IMG/VR virus record: IMGVR_UViG_3300027971_000031
Location: 43,127-107,126 of that record
DNA: 64,000 nucleotides
From: a virus
Strand: one strand, 5' to 3'
The notes under the pieces are model-generated. The model was not told where the DNA came from, searched no databases, and worked only from the letters and a program-made list of their open reading frames with translations. The translations under genes and the position numbers were made by a program. Positions 52,771 to 62,500 of this stretch are shown here, one piece after another. Each line of letters begins with the position of its first letter. The first letter of the stretch is position 1.

Positions 52771-53892
52771 TTAAATTACATATATTTGACGAGGCATTGC
52801 TCTGAATTTCATTTGTTTATTTAGATTTTCAGCGAGTAATGCTTCTTTTTCCATTACTTTCTCAGGACGTAATCTTGTTAACCAACCTTCGGGACCTGTT
52901 AATTCTTCAATCAACTTTGTCTTTTCGTCTTTCCCTTCAGTTAATAAACTTGTGTAGTCCATTTGTAATTCTGAGTCAGGAGCCTTTAAGTTTCCACTAT
53001 ATTTTCCTCTAACTCTACCTAATGTTTCTTTAACATATGCGGTGAACCATCTTCTTACCCATTGTTGAGCGGGAACATTTAAATCAACCCAATTCATTTC
53101 CTCTAAAGGAACTTCATTTGGCATTTTAATTACGTCAGGATTATTTTTTAAACAATCGGCTCTACTATCAGGTGTTACATCATAGTACCAATACCATACA
53201 GCTTTACCAACATATTGACTATAATTACCCCAGTTAAACTGATTACCAGGAGCGTTGTATAATTGTAAATCTTTTTTACCGTCAGGTAATGCCGTAATTC
53301 TATAAGTTAAAGAACCACCAAGAATTCTATTTAAGATGTTAGATTCTTGCATTCTAATTAGATAGTCAAACCCTGACATCATATAATAAGAACCTTGATA
53401 TCCCATTTGAGCAAAACCTGCTTCGTTTGCACCAAGACCAGCACCACCAAATCCGCCAATACCACCCATACCAAATGCGGTGATAGGTTGGTTGCTAAAC
53501 CATAAAACCTCATTGATTTCACGACCTGCAGGAATTTCGTAATTTTGTTTGTTTTGTTCAAGAATAACATAATCCTTTTTTAATACCCAAGGACCTTGAG
53601 CCTGAAGACCCACAATTTTTGAATATGAATATGAGAATTGTTGTTCAAAATCCATTGTTCTTGTGATTAATGCTTGAGCAACAGATTTTTCAGTCATGTT
53701 AAGATTAACCAAGTTAACCCACTGACTATCAATTAACCAATTCAAGATATACTGTTCATAATCTTGAATAGATAATTCCATCAACGAGTCCATCATTTCA
53801 TCAGTGACTTCAACACTTCTTAATGGTGCACCCAATAGATGTTTAATTCTCGTATAAATTTTCGACCTTTCTGGTTCTGGTATAACTGCCAT
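52771..53892 (-). CDS. 13: Neck (head completion) protein, gp13-like
   Basis: The 373-residue protein opens YTRIKHLLGAPLRSVEVTDEMMDSLMELSIQDYEQYILNW, the helical pattern of T4-like gp13 neck proteins: a short helix, an LGAP turn, then a long helix with a Tyr-rich end. A later DLNVPAQQWVRRWFTAYVKETLGRVRGKY is also typical, close to the C-terminus in the family. A Gly-rich loop (about 140-175) is an insertion. gp13 seals the filled head together with gp14. It is on the opposite strand from the gp14/gp15 candidates and separated from them by the dismutase fusion and the SNF2 gene, unlike T4. Confidence 0.68.
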   Translation of the reverse strand: MAVIPEPERSKIYTRIKHLLGAPLRSVEVTDEMMDSLMELSIQDYEQYILNWLIDSQWVNLVNLNMTEKSVAQALITRTMDFEQQFSYSYSKIVGLQAQGPWVLKKDYVILEQNKQNYEIPAGREINEVLWFSNQPITAFGMGGIGGFGGAGLGANEAGFAQMGYQGSYYMMSGFDYLIRMQESNILNRILGGSLTYRITALPDGKKDLQLYNAPGNQFNWGNYSQYVGKAVWYWYYDVTPDSRADCLKNNPDVIKMPNEVPLEEMNWVDLNVPAQQWVRRWFTAYVKETLGRVRGKYSGNLKAPDSELQMDYTSLLTEGKDEKTKLIEELTGPEGWLTRLRPEKVMEKEALLAENLNKQMKFRAMPRQIYVI

Positions 53893-53896
53893 ATCT

Positions 53897-53904
53897 AATA
53901 AATA
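53897..53904 (-). promoter_or_regulatory. Late-promoter-like box TATTTATT (minus strand)
   Basis: The box is four bases upstream of the gp13-like ATG, in the gap after the dismutase-fusion stop codon. Confidence 0.6.
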
Positions 53905-53916
53905 TCGTTTAGTTTA

Positions 53917-55446
53917 TTATATACTATATAAAAGTGAATCAGGAGGAAAAACAAAGTTACCTTTAATAATTTTTGGTTTTTTATCAAACACTAAAACATT
54001 TTTCCCTCTTTGAAATACCATCCAATCTGTTTTATACAATTTAACACTTGCAGTACCCTCCAATTCCATTCCGTCTTCGGTTTGTTTCATTTCTCTGTAT
54101 GGTTTAACTTGAGCGGTATATAAAGTATCATCTTTAAATATTTCCAAATCTACTCCTTGGATTGCATCTTTTTTGTTTCCTAACTCACCAATCATTTCAA
54201 CTTTTGCACTTTTACCAAAAAATCTTTTAAGAATTGATGCCGTGATTTGTTCTCGTTTGTCGCCAGCTTTGTTTTTTTCGGTTAAAGTTATTAATAAATT
54301 AATAAATGTTGAACTTTCTCTATCAAAGATTCTATATTTAAAATGGTCCAAAGCACTTACGAATCTTTCAACTTCTTTCTTTTGTTGTGCTGGAGTTTTA
54401 TCTATAAATGATATTGGTTTTTTATTTGGTATTTTTGTAATAACGTAATTTAAATCTCTTAACAAGATACAAAACGCAGTATAATTTGTATTTAATTTAT
54501 TTATTACTGACCTACCAGGTCCTTCAATATCATAAACGCCAGGTAATTGATTGTTATTTGGTGTCTCAATATAATTTTCATTAAAAACTTCTTTAAGAAT
54601 TCTATTAATACCATTCATATAAGTCCATTTAATGTCTTGGTTTACATTAAATAACATTCTATAAAATTCATTATCAGATTTTGAACACATTTCAGATTTA
54701 CCTTCACTTAAAACTTGTTTCATTTTGGTAGATTCTGTTAATTTAGTTTCAACTTTCATTTCATACATTTTGGTTACAAAATCCCAATTAACCACTTTCC
54801 AAAAGTTTGTAATGTATTCATCTCTTTTGTTTCTATATTTCAAATAATAAGCATGTTCCCATAAATCCAATCCCAACAATGGAAAACCACCACCTTCAAT
54901 AACATTCATTAATGGATTGTCTTGGTTTGGAGTCGACATAATTTTTAATCTGTTATTGGAGGTTAGAACTAACCATACCCAACCTGAACCAAATCTTTCT
55001 TTACCAATTTTATCAAACTCTTTTTTAAAGTTTGTGAATGTTCCCCACTCTTTGGTAATTTTTTTATAAAGTTCACCTGTTAGTTTTTTTGGTTCGGGAC
55101 TTAACATATTCCAAAACAAAGCGTGGTTAAATGCTCCACCTGCGTTGTTTCGAATTGTTTTATCAAAACGACTGATTGTCTTGATTATTTTTTCTAATTC
55201 TAAATCTCCGTATTTTTTCTTTGATAATGCGTCGTTTAGTTTATCAACATACCCTTTGTAATGTTTATTGTAATGGAAACTCATGGTTTCGGGGTCAATA
55301 AACTGTTTGAGGGCTGAGTAGGAATATGGTAGTTTCTCTATTCCAATTTTTTTCATTTCTGTAATCAACAACTCTTTTTCTATGGTTACGTGATTTTCAA
55401 GTATCTGTAACTCTAGTTGTTGGATTTTCTCTTTTGTTCTTTTCAT
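53917..55446 (-). CDS. Fe/Mn superoxide dismutase fused through an LTES linker to a nuclease-like domain
   Basis: Residues 38-230 are a complete iron/manganese superoxide dismutase: LPYSYSALKQFIDPETM, the four metal ligands His58 (FHYNKHY), His108 (GGAFNHALFW), Asp194 and His198 (GLDLWEHAYYLKY), and GSGWVWLV. A helical N-terminal extension precedes it. Residues 235-250 (KLTESTKMKQVLSEGK) carry LTE/S and LSE/G, both fitting the prohead-protease consensus and resembling the tag at 10085-10546. The C-terminal 260 residues end in GVDLEIF (Asp433) and TAQVKPY (Gln446, Lys448), compatible with a PD-(D/E)xK nuclease core. The dismutase call is firm; the linker role and the nuclease call are inference. 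Confidence 0.85.
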   Translation of the reverse strand: MKRTKEKIQQLELQILENHVTIEKELLITEMKKIGIEKLPYSYSALKQFIDPETMSFHYNKHYKGYVDKLNDALSKKKYGDLELEKIIKTISRFDKTIRNNAGGAFNHALFWNMLSPEPKKLTGELYKKITKEWGTFTNFKKEFDKIGKERFGSGWVWLVLTSNNRLKIMSTPNQDNPLMNVIEGGGFPLLGLDLWEHAYYLKYRNKRDEYITNFWKVVNWDFVTKMYEMKVETKLTESTKMKQVLSEGKSEMCSKSDNEFYRMLFNVNQDIKWTYMNGINRILKEVFNENYIETPNNNQLPGVYDIEGPGRSVINKLNTNYTAFCILLRDLNYVITKIPNKKPISFIDKTPAQQKKEVERFVSALDHFKYRIFDRESSTFINLLITLTEKNKAGDKREQITASILKRFFGKSAKVEMIGELGNKKDAIQGVDLEIFKDDTLYTAQVKPYREMKQTEDGMELEGTASVKLYKTDWMVFQRGKNVLVFDKKPKIIKGNFVFPPDSLLYSI

Positions 55447-55467
55447 AATTTTGGATTATCCGTTATA

Positions 55468-55475
55468 TATAAATA
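55468..55475 (-). promoter_or_regulatory. Late-promoter-like box TATTTATA (minus strand)
   Basis: The box is 21 bases upstream of the dismutase-fusion ATG. Late control would agree with a virion-packaged product. Confidence 0.6.
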
Positions 55476-55487
55476 ATCCGTAGTTCG

Positions 55488-57242
55488 TTAATATCGCAGT
55501 TCGTTAATTCTTTGTAAGATTTCTTCTGCAGCATCGGCCGGATGTTGGTTGTCGCCCATTACGGTGGCAATGACTTGTTTTTTGTTGTTTAGGATATCGT
55601 AGATGACACCTTCGATTGTATTTTCGAATATTGGATAATAAACCAAAACATTATTTTTTTGACCGTAACGATAAGCTCGGTCTTCGGCTTGGGCGTGGTC
55701 TGATGGAAGGAATGATAAGTCATTCATAATAACCGCTTCAGCCGCAGTCAATGTAATACCAACACCTGCGGCTTTAATGTTACCCACAAATACTTTAACT
55801 TTGGGATTATCTTGGAATTGGTCAACTGAGTTTTGTCTGTTGGGTTTTGACATGGAGCCATCAAGTTTAACTGCCGCTTTACCAAAGTGTTCTGTGATTT
55901 TATTTAAGGAATCTGTGAAATTACAAAAAATAATAACTTTTTTATCTTGTTCAATAATGTTTTCGGCAAGTTCGATAGTCTGTGCAATTTTTTCATCTGC
56001 AATGATTTGTCTAACTTTTGTTAATTTTGAAAATTGTACTGTGAGTGATTTAGATTCGTCAGGGTTCTTGTCGTACCAATCATAATACTCACCCATCACA
56101 TTTTCATATGACTTTGATTTCAATCTCAAATACACAGGAGTGATAATCTTGTCGGGTAAATCAAGTACGTTTTCTTTTAATCGTCGTAATGTTAGACCTA
56201 ATGTTCGGTCTCTTAATTCTTCAAGGTTAGACGCCCCCGTTACGTTCCAAACTTTTCTTCCACCAACATTAAATTGGTACCCTGAACAATAACGGATTGC
56301 ATATGCCATCCAATTCTTTGCCACGGGTGAATCGATTATACTTAATAAGTTGAAATAATCGATTGGCCTTGATGTCATTGGTGTACCTGTTAACAACCAA
56401 ATTCGTTCGGTATTTTTAATAATATCGTTAATTAGTTTTGTTCTTTGAGCCGTAGCATTTTTGATATAGTGAGCTTCGTCGATAATAACCAAATCAAATT
56501 TGGCGGCAAGAACTTGAGAATCGTCTTTCTTTTTAGGGTCATGGAAATTTTTAATTATATCGTAATTTATAATTACATAATCGGCTTCGGTACTGAAGTT
56601 TTTACTTTCCGCAATGTAGATTGATTTATCTGAATAATTTTCAATTTCACGTTTCCAGTTAATCTTTAATGTCGCAGGACAAATAATTAATACTTTCTTT
56701 GAACCTGACTCTAACGCTGCAATAATTGTTGAAGTTGTTTTACCAAGACCCATATCATCGGCAAGGATAAACTTTTTATTCTCCACTAATTTTTGAACCG
56801 CTTCTTTTTGGTGTTCAAGTGGTGGGCGATGAGAATACTTTGAATAATCAATTACAACATCTTTAACTGAATTGTCTTTAATGATTGCAGCCTTTGGTAA
56901 CCAAAAATCATGGAATTCTTCTTTATCCAATACTTTACCCCAAATGTGGTAAGCCTTTTCTTTATCCGCCAATAATTTTTCAACCCATACTTTTTGTGGG
57001 ATTTCAGTATACAATTTGTCGTCAGCCAATTTCTGAGCGAAGTATGTGTCAAGGATTACCCATTTCTTTGCAACCTTTGGTTGTTTGTTGTGAAAATTGA
57101 TAATGTATTCCGATTGACTCCTTGTTGGATAAAACTTTCTATTGACTTGTGATTTGCGTTTTAATTCCAAGATATAGTTATTGCCGCCCTCATACGACTC
57201 AAGAATGGACATTGCCTTTGATTCTAAACTAACATCACTCAT
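55488..57242 (-). CDS. SNF2-family DNA helicase/translocase
   Basis: The 584-residue protein has Walker A DMGLGKT (163-169), DEAH (255-258), WLLTGTP (282-287), a C-terminal helicase half with KVIIFCNF and AGVGITLTAAEAVI, and the SNF2 motif VI series DHAQAEDRAYRYGQ. The compact form without chromatin domains resembles SMARCAL1/HARP-like annealing helicases, and in function it may replace T4 UvsW in fork remodelling and recombination. An N-terminal 130-residue extension is unassigned. It is upstream of the dismutase fusion but with a separate promoter box between them. Confidence 0.92.
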   Translation of the reverse strand: MSDVSLESKAMSILESYEGGNNYILELKRKSQVNRKFYPTRSQSEYIINFHNKQPKVAKKWVILDTYFAQKLADDKLYTEIPQKVWVEKLLADKEKAYHIWGKVLDKEEFHDFWLPKAAIIKDNSVKDVVIDYSKYSHRPPLEHQKEAVQKLVENKKFILADDMGLGKTTSTIIAALESGSKKVLIICPATLKINWKREIENYSDKSIYIAESKNFSTEADYVIINYDIIKNFHDPKKKDDSQVLAAKFDLVIIDEAHYIKNATAQRTKLINDIIKNTERIWLLTGTPMTSRPIDYFNLLSIIDSPVAKNWMAYAIRYCSGYQFNVGGRKVWNVTGASNLEELRDRTLGLTLRRLKENVLDLPDKIITPVYLRLKSKSYENVMGEYYDWYDKNPDESKSLTVQFSKLTKVRQIIADEKIAQTIELAENIIEQDKKVIIFCNFTDSLNKITEHFGKAAVKLDGSMSKPNRQNSVDQFQDNPKVKVFVGNIKAAGVGITLTAAEAVIMNDLSFLPSDHAQAEDRAYRYGQKNNVLVYYPIFENTIEGVIYDILNNKKQVIATVMGDNQHPADAAEEILQRINELRY

Positions 57243-57283
57243 TTAATATTACTAAATTTACTTAAATATAGTAAAAGTTTAGG

Positions 57284-57291
57284 TATTTATC
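57284..57291 (+). promoter_or_regulatory. Late-promoter-like box TATTTATC
   Basis: The box ends five bases before the ATG of the gp14-like gene, in the divergent gap with the SNF2 gene. Confidence 0.62.
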
Positions 57292-57296
57292 AATAT

Positions 57297-57809
57297 ATGG
57301 AAAAATTAGTTCCGATAACGAGATTAGGTAAATTCTTTGGTGGTGAAGATTTTGACCTTGATATTGGTATGGGTCAAGAATGGTTGGAGGGTGATATGAA
57401 CTTTACCATTGTGTTATATCGTATTGACCGTTATAAGACAAAGAAGGATGACGTTTATGGTGAAGTCATGGAAGACGGTATTCAATTCATGGCACCTGTT
57501 GAATTAAAAGGATTGGTTCAAGTTATGGCACCAACCAATAAATTCTATGGTAATTCCAAAGTTGAAATCCAAGAGCCAGGAAATATGAAATTCTCAATTT
57601 ATCAAAAACAACTTGAAGATTTGAATGTTGAAATATTCATGGGTGATTATATTGGATATTATGAAACCGAGGACCGAGTTAGATATTATTCTGTTAGTGA
57701 TGACGGATACGTTAGGTCCGACAATAAACACACATATGGTGGGTACAAACCATTTTATAGAACAATTACCGCCACATGGGTAAGTGAAAACGAATTTAGA
57801 GGATTATAA
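57297..57809 (+). CDS. 14: Probable neck protein, gp14-like
   Basis: The 170-residue protein has the arrangement of the T4 gp14 core: VLYRIDRYKTKKDDVYGEVM, a beta region, FSIYQKQLEDLNVEIFMGDYIGYYETEDRVRYYSV and PFYRTITATW, which parallel gp14's sequence of structural segments (a PxEY-like strand, a GDLIYFPMD-like strand and a DPFYQLG-like strand). It is shorter than T4 gp14 (256). Position before the gp15-like gene supports the call. gp14 binds gp13 at the portal exit. Sequence similarity is weak, so the call is tentative. Confidence 0.55.
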   Translation: MEKLVPITRLGKFFGGEDFDLDIGMGQEWLEGDMNFTIVLYRIDRYKTKKDDVYGEVMEDGIQFMAPVELKGLVQVMAPTNKFYGNSKVEIQEPGNMKFSIYQKQLEDLNVEIFMGDYIGYYETEDRVRYYSVSDDGYVRSDNKHTYGGYKPFYRTITATWVSENEFRGL

Positions 57810-58222
57810 TGAGAGTCGTTATTACAGAATCACAATTTGATAATTTATTCTTGGGTAAGAAGGTAATGGTCTATTACAACTTACACAAACAGACATTTTC
57901 TGTGACATACGACAGTAAAGTTATTATGCACGCTGACTATGTTAAGTTAGGTGATGTTGAATTCAGAGTTAGAAAAGGTGGTAAAGAACGAGTTCGTTCT
58001 GAAAAATCAAAAAACGTTCACGCATTTGTGATTGGAAGATTATTGGATTATTGTGAATATCCTTGTGATGACATTCCAAATCCACCGTCTGACATGATTG
58101 TGACATACAATCCTTATAGACACGATTCATTTGTTTATAAACAAAGTGAAGAACCCGTTTATAGAGCCGAAGAAGTTGATATGATTAATTCACAAAATAA
58201 ACTATTTGTAGTAAAAGAATAA
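57809..58222 (+). CDS. ITES-tagged small protein in the neck cluster
   Basis: The 137-residue product begins MRVVITESQFDNLF, with ITE/S at residues 5-8 resembling the prohead-protease tags of other proteins here. The body reads YYNLHKQTFSVTYDSKVIMHADYVKL, then a basic KGGKERVRSEKSKNVHAF segment, like a conserved small beta domain of T4-like phages without known role. It shares one base with the gp14-like stop and abuts the gp15-like start. It may be a packaged protein; alternatively the ITES start is an ordinary helix. Confidence 0.65.
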   Translation: MRVVITESQFDNLFLGKKVMVYYNLHKQTFSVTYDSKVIMHADYVKLGDVEFRVRKGGKERVRSEKSKNVHAFVIGRLLDYCEYPCDDIPNPPSDMIVTYNPYRHDSFVYKQSEEPVYRAEEVDMINSQNKLFVVKE

Positions 58223-59266
58223 ATGCCGTTACCAAGAACCATAGTCAAACCAACATTACCTTTGGTACCAAAAAAAGTTTTATCTGAAAGAAGAGAACAA
58301 CTTTTAGAATATATTAAAGATGATGGAACTTATTTACCTAAGTCAGTATTACATGCCGACTTGGATAGGGGAATGCTTGATTTTGTTAAGACCGAACTTG
58401 AAGTTGTCACTGCAGGTAAAATTGTTCCTTTATTAGATGTTATTATTACAACTCAAAACTGGACACAATATTTAGAAACATGGCAATTTGTGGATATGGA
58501 TTACAATCCCGCCCCGCCATTTATTACGGTAGTTAGAACACCTGAAGTTAAGTATGGTACAAACCCATCACTTCAATATACAATTCCAAATAGAAAACAA
58601 TTTTATTACGCTTCGGTTCCAACATGGAACGGAAACGAACAAGGTATGGACATTTATACAATTCCACAACCCGTTCCTGTAGATATTAATTATCAAGTTA
58701 AAATCATTTGTAATAGAATGAGAGAGTTGAATCAACTTAATAAAATTGTAATGCAAACTTTTTCATCAAGACAAGCATATACTTTTATTAAGGGTCAGTA
58801 TGTTCCAATTGTAATGAATAATGTATCTGATGAATCACAACTTAATATGGAGTCAAGAAAGTATTATGTTCAAAGTTATGATTTTACTATGTTGGGGTAT
58901 TTGATTGATGAAGAAGAATTTGAAGTAAAACCTGCAATTCAAAGAGTTACACAATTAATTGAAATGGATACTTCATCAAGAAAACGAAGAATAGATAAAT
59001 TTCCAAAAAACCCTGATGAGTTTCAAATGCCATTTTTATTTGTTTCAGGTAATACCGTTTTAACAGATAGAATTGATTTTACCGCTAATATGAATTTGGT
59101 ATCCACAAACAATGTTGATACTTTTGATGTATATATTAATGACGATTATTATGGTAGTGATTTACAAATAATTGAAATCACAACAAACGATATTTTAAGG
59201 ATTGAAGTTACAAAAAATGACGACACCCAAGAATCCAATATATTGTACGAAAACAAATTAGTTTAA
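58223..59266 (+). CDS. 15: Probable tail completion/sheath terminator protein, gp15-like
   Basis: The 347-residue protein has the central segment VDINYQVKIICNRMRELNQLNKIVMQTF, then YVPIVMNNVSDESQ and SRKYYVQSYDFTMLGYLID. This parallels T4 gp15's LSIFTRY...QIVEQILPYF, the IVLMSAAIDEA strand and the RRRIEWSLTFEVNGWMYP strand. gp15 caps the tail tube and sheath and joins the tail to the neck. The gene sits between gp14-like and gp18 genes as in T4. The C-terminal 75 residues form an added beta domain. Confidence 0.65.
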   Translation: MPLPRTIVKPTLPLVPKKVLSERREQLLEYIKDDGTYLPKSVLHADLDRGMLDFVKTELEVVTAGKIVPLLDVIITTQNWTQYLETWQFVDMDYNPAPPFITVVRTPEVKYGTNPSLQYTIPNRKQFYYASVPTWNGNEQGMDIYTIPQPVPVDINYQVKIICNRMRELNQLNKIVMQTFSSRQAYTFIKGQYVPIVMNNVSDESQLNMESRKYYVQSYDFTMLGYLIDEEEFEVKPAIQRVTQLIEMDTSSRKRRIDKFPKNPDEFQMPFLFVSGNTVLTDRIDFTANMNLVSTNNVDTFDVYINDDYYGSDLQIIEITTNDILRIEVTKNDDTQESNILYENKLV

Positions 59267-59424
59267 TCTTCTCCGTAGATATCTTTCTTCTCTTTACACT
59301 TTTCAAAGATTAAATTCTCCAAAAATTTATAAATCTTGATTCCACGCTTATCACAGTACTTTTTTAGGATATCATGTGATTCAGGGGATATTTTGATGTT
59401 CTTTATTTCTTTCTTGATTTTCAT
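59263..59424 (-). CDS. Small ribbon-helix-helix-like protein (53 residues)
   Basis: The sequence reads as a 53-residue protein with a strand-like KEIKNIKISPESHDIL start, then KKYCDKRGIKIYKFLENLIF and a basic tail ending DIYGED. A short strand followed by two helices is the pattern of ribbon-helix-helix (CopG/MetJ-type) DNA-binding proteins, which regulate transcription as dimers. A TATTTATA box lies 34 bases upstream on the same strand. It overlaps the convergent gp15-like gene by four bases. The fold is inferred from pattern and the target is unknown. Confidence 0.65.
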   Translation of the reverse strand: MKIKKEIKNIKISPESHDILKKYCDKRGIKIYKFLENLIFEKCKEKKDIYGED

Positions 59425-59458
59425 GGGTAGAAAAAAGGCAGAATTTATTCATACCGTT

Positions 59459-59466
59459 TATAAATA
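59459..59466 (-). promoter_or_regulatory. Late-promoter-like box TATTTATA (minus strand)
   Basis: The box faces the small ribbon-helix-helix gene and is back-to-back with the plus-strand sheath box 37 bases away. Confidence 0.55.
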
Positions 59467-59503
59467 CTTATCCAAAAGTAAAGTTTTTTCATTAAAAGTC
59501 GAA

Positions 59504-59511
59504 TATTTATC
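59504..59511 (+). promoter_or_regulatory. Late-promoter-like box TATTTATC
   Basis: The box precedes the sheath ATG by 33 bases. The leader is A/T-rich without a Shine-Dalgarno sequence. Confidence 0.6.
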
Positions 59512-59544
59512 TATAAAATAAATCTGTAACAGAATAATTTAATA

Positions 59545-62500
59545 ATGGCAACACAAGCAAATCAAAAAGTATTCGTATCACCAGGCGTTTACACATCTGA
59601 AACCGACCTATCATTCGTAGCCCAAAGTGTGGGGGTAACGACTTTAGGTCTTGTTGGGGAAACTATAAAAGGCCCAGCATTTGAACCAGTATTCATAACA
59701 AATTACGATGAGTTCCAAGCCTACTTTGGTGGAACCGAACCCGTTAAATTTTATAACACTCAAATCCCAAAATATGAGGCTGCATATATTGCTAAATCAT
59801 ACTTGCAACAATCAAACCAATTGTTTGTTACAAGAGTATTGGGTTTGTCGGGTTATGATGCGGGTCCATCTTGGAGTCTTTCATTAATTGCTAATGTTGA
59901 CCCAACAACGATTGGTTCACCATCAAACGCAACAACATTTACCGCAACATTTACTGGTACATCATCAGGAAATACAATTACCTTTATAAGTGGGGCGTTA
60001 CCTGCTCAAGTTCAGGCGAATTTGAATGTTCAATACAGATTACAAGACGGTTCAACATCTACAATACAAGAGGATTTTAACACATATTTAGGTAACATAA
60101 TTGACACACCATCTCTTTCGGCAACAACATCCGTAGTATATGGTGCAATTCCTGATGATGATTATACACCATTAATTAACTCATACCCAACAGTTCAAAA
60201 TCCTTATAATTGTATTAACGATTTTGAACTTAATGATTTATCGTCATCTGAAAATGACCCGTGGCTTTATGCTAACTTTGATATTTCTTCAGGAAATAAC
60301 TATACAGGTTATTCGTTCTACTATGTTGTTAATAGTTTAAGTTCAGGTGGCAGTGGTAGTTTTACTGGTACAGTTACAGGTGAAACATATACATTTACAG
60401 GTACTGCATACACAGAATTCAATAACATGGTTGTTGGTACTCTTCGTTCAAGAGGTATTACTCAATATGTTAATTCTGCGGATAGTATTGACCACGGACC
60501 TGTTTACGAAGTAGGTATTGATTACGAAAACGACAACGCTTGGGTTCCTAATAATTTACAATTAATTTGTACTGGACAATATTCAGGTATAACTGACACA
60601 CCATATGGAACATTCTTGTTATCAGGTGTAACTAAAGATAATAATACATTCTCATTAGAAACTTCATTATTGGCATCTTCTGCAAAATACATTACAAAAG
60701 TGTTGGGAGTTGATAATTTTGGTAAATCAAGATTTGAAGTTCCAATTTATGTTGAGGAAATTTATCAAGGAAGTTTAAATTATGCTTATAGTCAAGGATA
60801 CATTCGTGGATTGAATTGTGACTTAATTGCATTACCAGACGCAAGAAGTCAATCAAGTCAATCAATTGCATGGAATTTAGAAAAATACCAATCACCTGAA
60901 ACACCTTATTTGGTTTCTGAATTAAGAGGTAATAAGGTATATAACTTATTTAAGTTTATATCAATTTCTGATGGAGATTCAGCAAACACTGAAGTTAAAG
61001 TGTCAATTGCAAACTTATCATATAACAATATGTCGTTTGATGTTTTTGTTAGAAATTTCTTTGATACAGATGCAAACCCTGTTGTAATTGAAAAGTTTAC
61101 CAATTGTAACATGGACCCAGCAACTAATAACTTTATTGCGAAAAAAATTGGTTCGTCTAATGGTGAGTTCGCGTTGATTTCAAAATACATCATGGTTGAA
61201 ATGGCAAATGAGTATCCAATCGATTCTTTACCTTGTGGTTTCTACGGTTACACACAAAGAGAATATGAAGATGCTGCAATTTACCCATCACCATATCCTA
61301 AATTTAAAACAAAATACGATTATCCAGGTGAAGTTATTGCTAACCCACCTTTTGGAACACCTATTGGTGGTTCAAATACAGTGGAATCTCCTGGTGATAT
61401 TGTAAGAAGAACTTATTTAGGTTTCTCAACACAATATGGAATTGATGAATCATTCTTAACTTATAAAGGAAAACAAAACCCACAATCAAATTGGGCATTA
61501 GCGACTGACTCAATCAAATGGAATTACTTAAGTAAAGGTTTCCACATGGATTCAGGAGCAACTGTAGTTACAATTGCGAACACTTCAGAAACAAGTGGTC
61601 AAACAGCGTTTGAATGTGGTGTTGCAGAATTTAGAGCAGACCCAGCAACACAAGATAACCCATACTACTTTATCTACTCAAGAAAATACACTGTGTGTTT
61701 CGCAGGTGGATTTGACGGATGGGATATTTACAGAGAATGGAGAACTAACCAAGACAGATTCCAATTAGGACAGTCAGGTTATTTGGCGGGTACTGCACCA
61801 TCTTCAAGATACCCAACTGCAACAGGTGACGGATTGTTCAAGAGAATTATTGTTCAAAACAATACTCAGGACTTTGCAAATACTGACTACTACGCTTACT
61901 TACTTGGTATTTTGACATTCGCTAATCCTGAAGCAACTAACATTAACGTGTTTGCAAGTGCAAGTATTGACTATATTAACAACTCAAATCTTGTAGAAGA
62001 AGCAATTGACATGATTCAATACTCAAGAGCAGATTCAGTTTATATCTGTACAACTCCTGACTACCAAATGTATACACCAGATTCAACAAGTTCTTTGGAT
62101 ATCATCTATTCACAAGAAGCGGTTGACAACTTGGATAATACAGGAATTGACTCTAACTATACTGCAACTTACTACCCTTGGATTTTAACAAGAGATACTG
62201 TAAACAATACACAAATTTACTTACCACCAACAGGTGAGGTTTGTAGAAACTTAGCACTGACTGATAACATTTCATTCCCTTGGTTCGCATCTGCGGGTTA
62301 CACAAGAGGTCTTGTAAACTCAATCAAAGCTAGGCAAAAACTTACACAAACTGACAGAGATACATTGTATCAAGGTAGAATCAACCCTATCGCAACTTTC
62401 TCTGATGTTGGAACTGTAATTTGGGGTAATAAAACATTACAAATTGCTGACACAGCACTTAACAGATTGAATGTAAGAAGATTATTACTTCAAGCTCGTA

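Noticed and set aside
59336-59521. 61-residue plus-strand frame before the sheath gene
   Set aside because: It overlaps the better supported 53-residue minus-strand ribbon-helix-helix frame and would run through the sheath promoter box.
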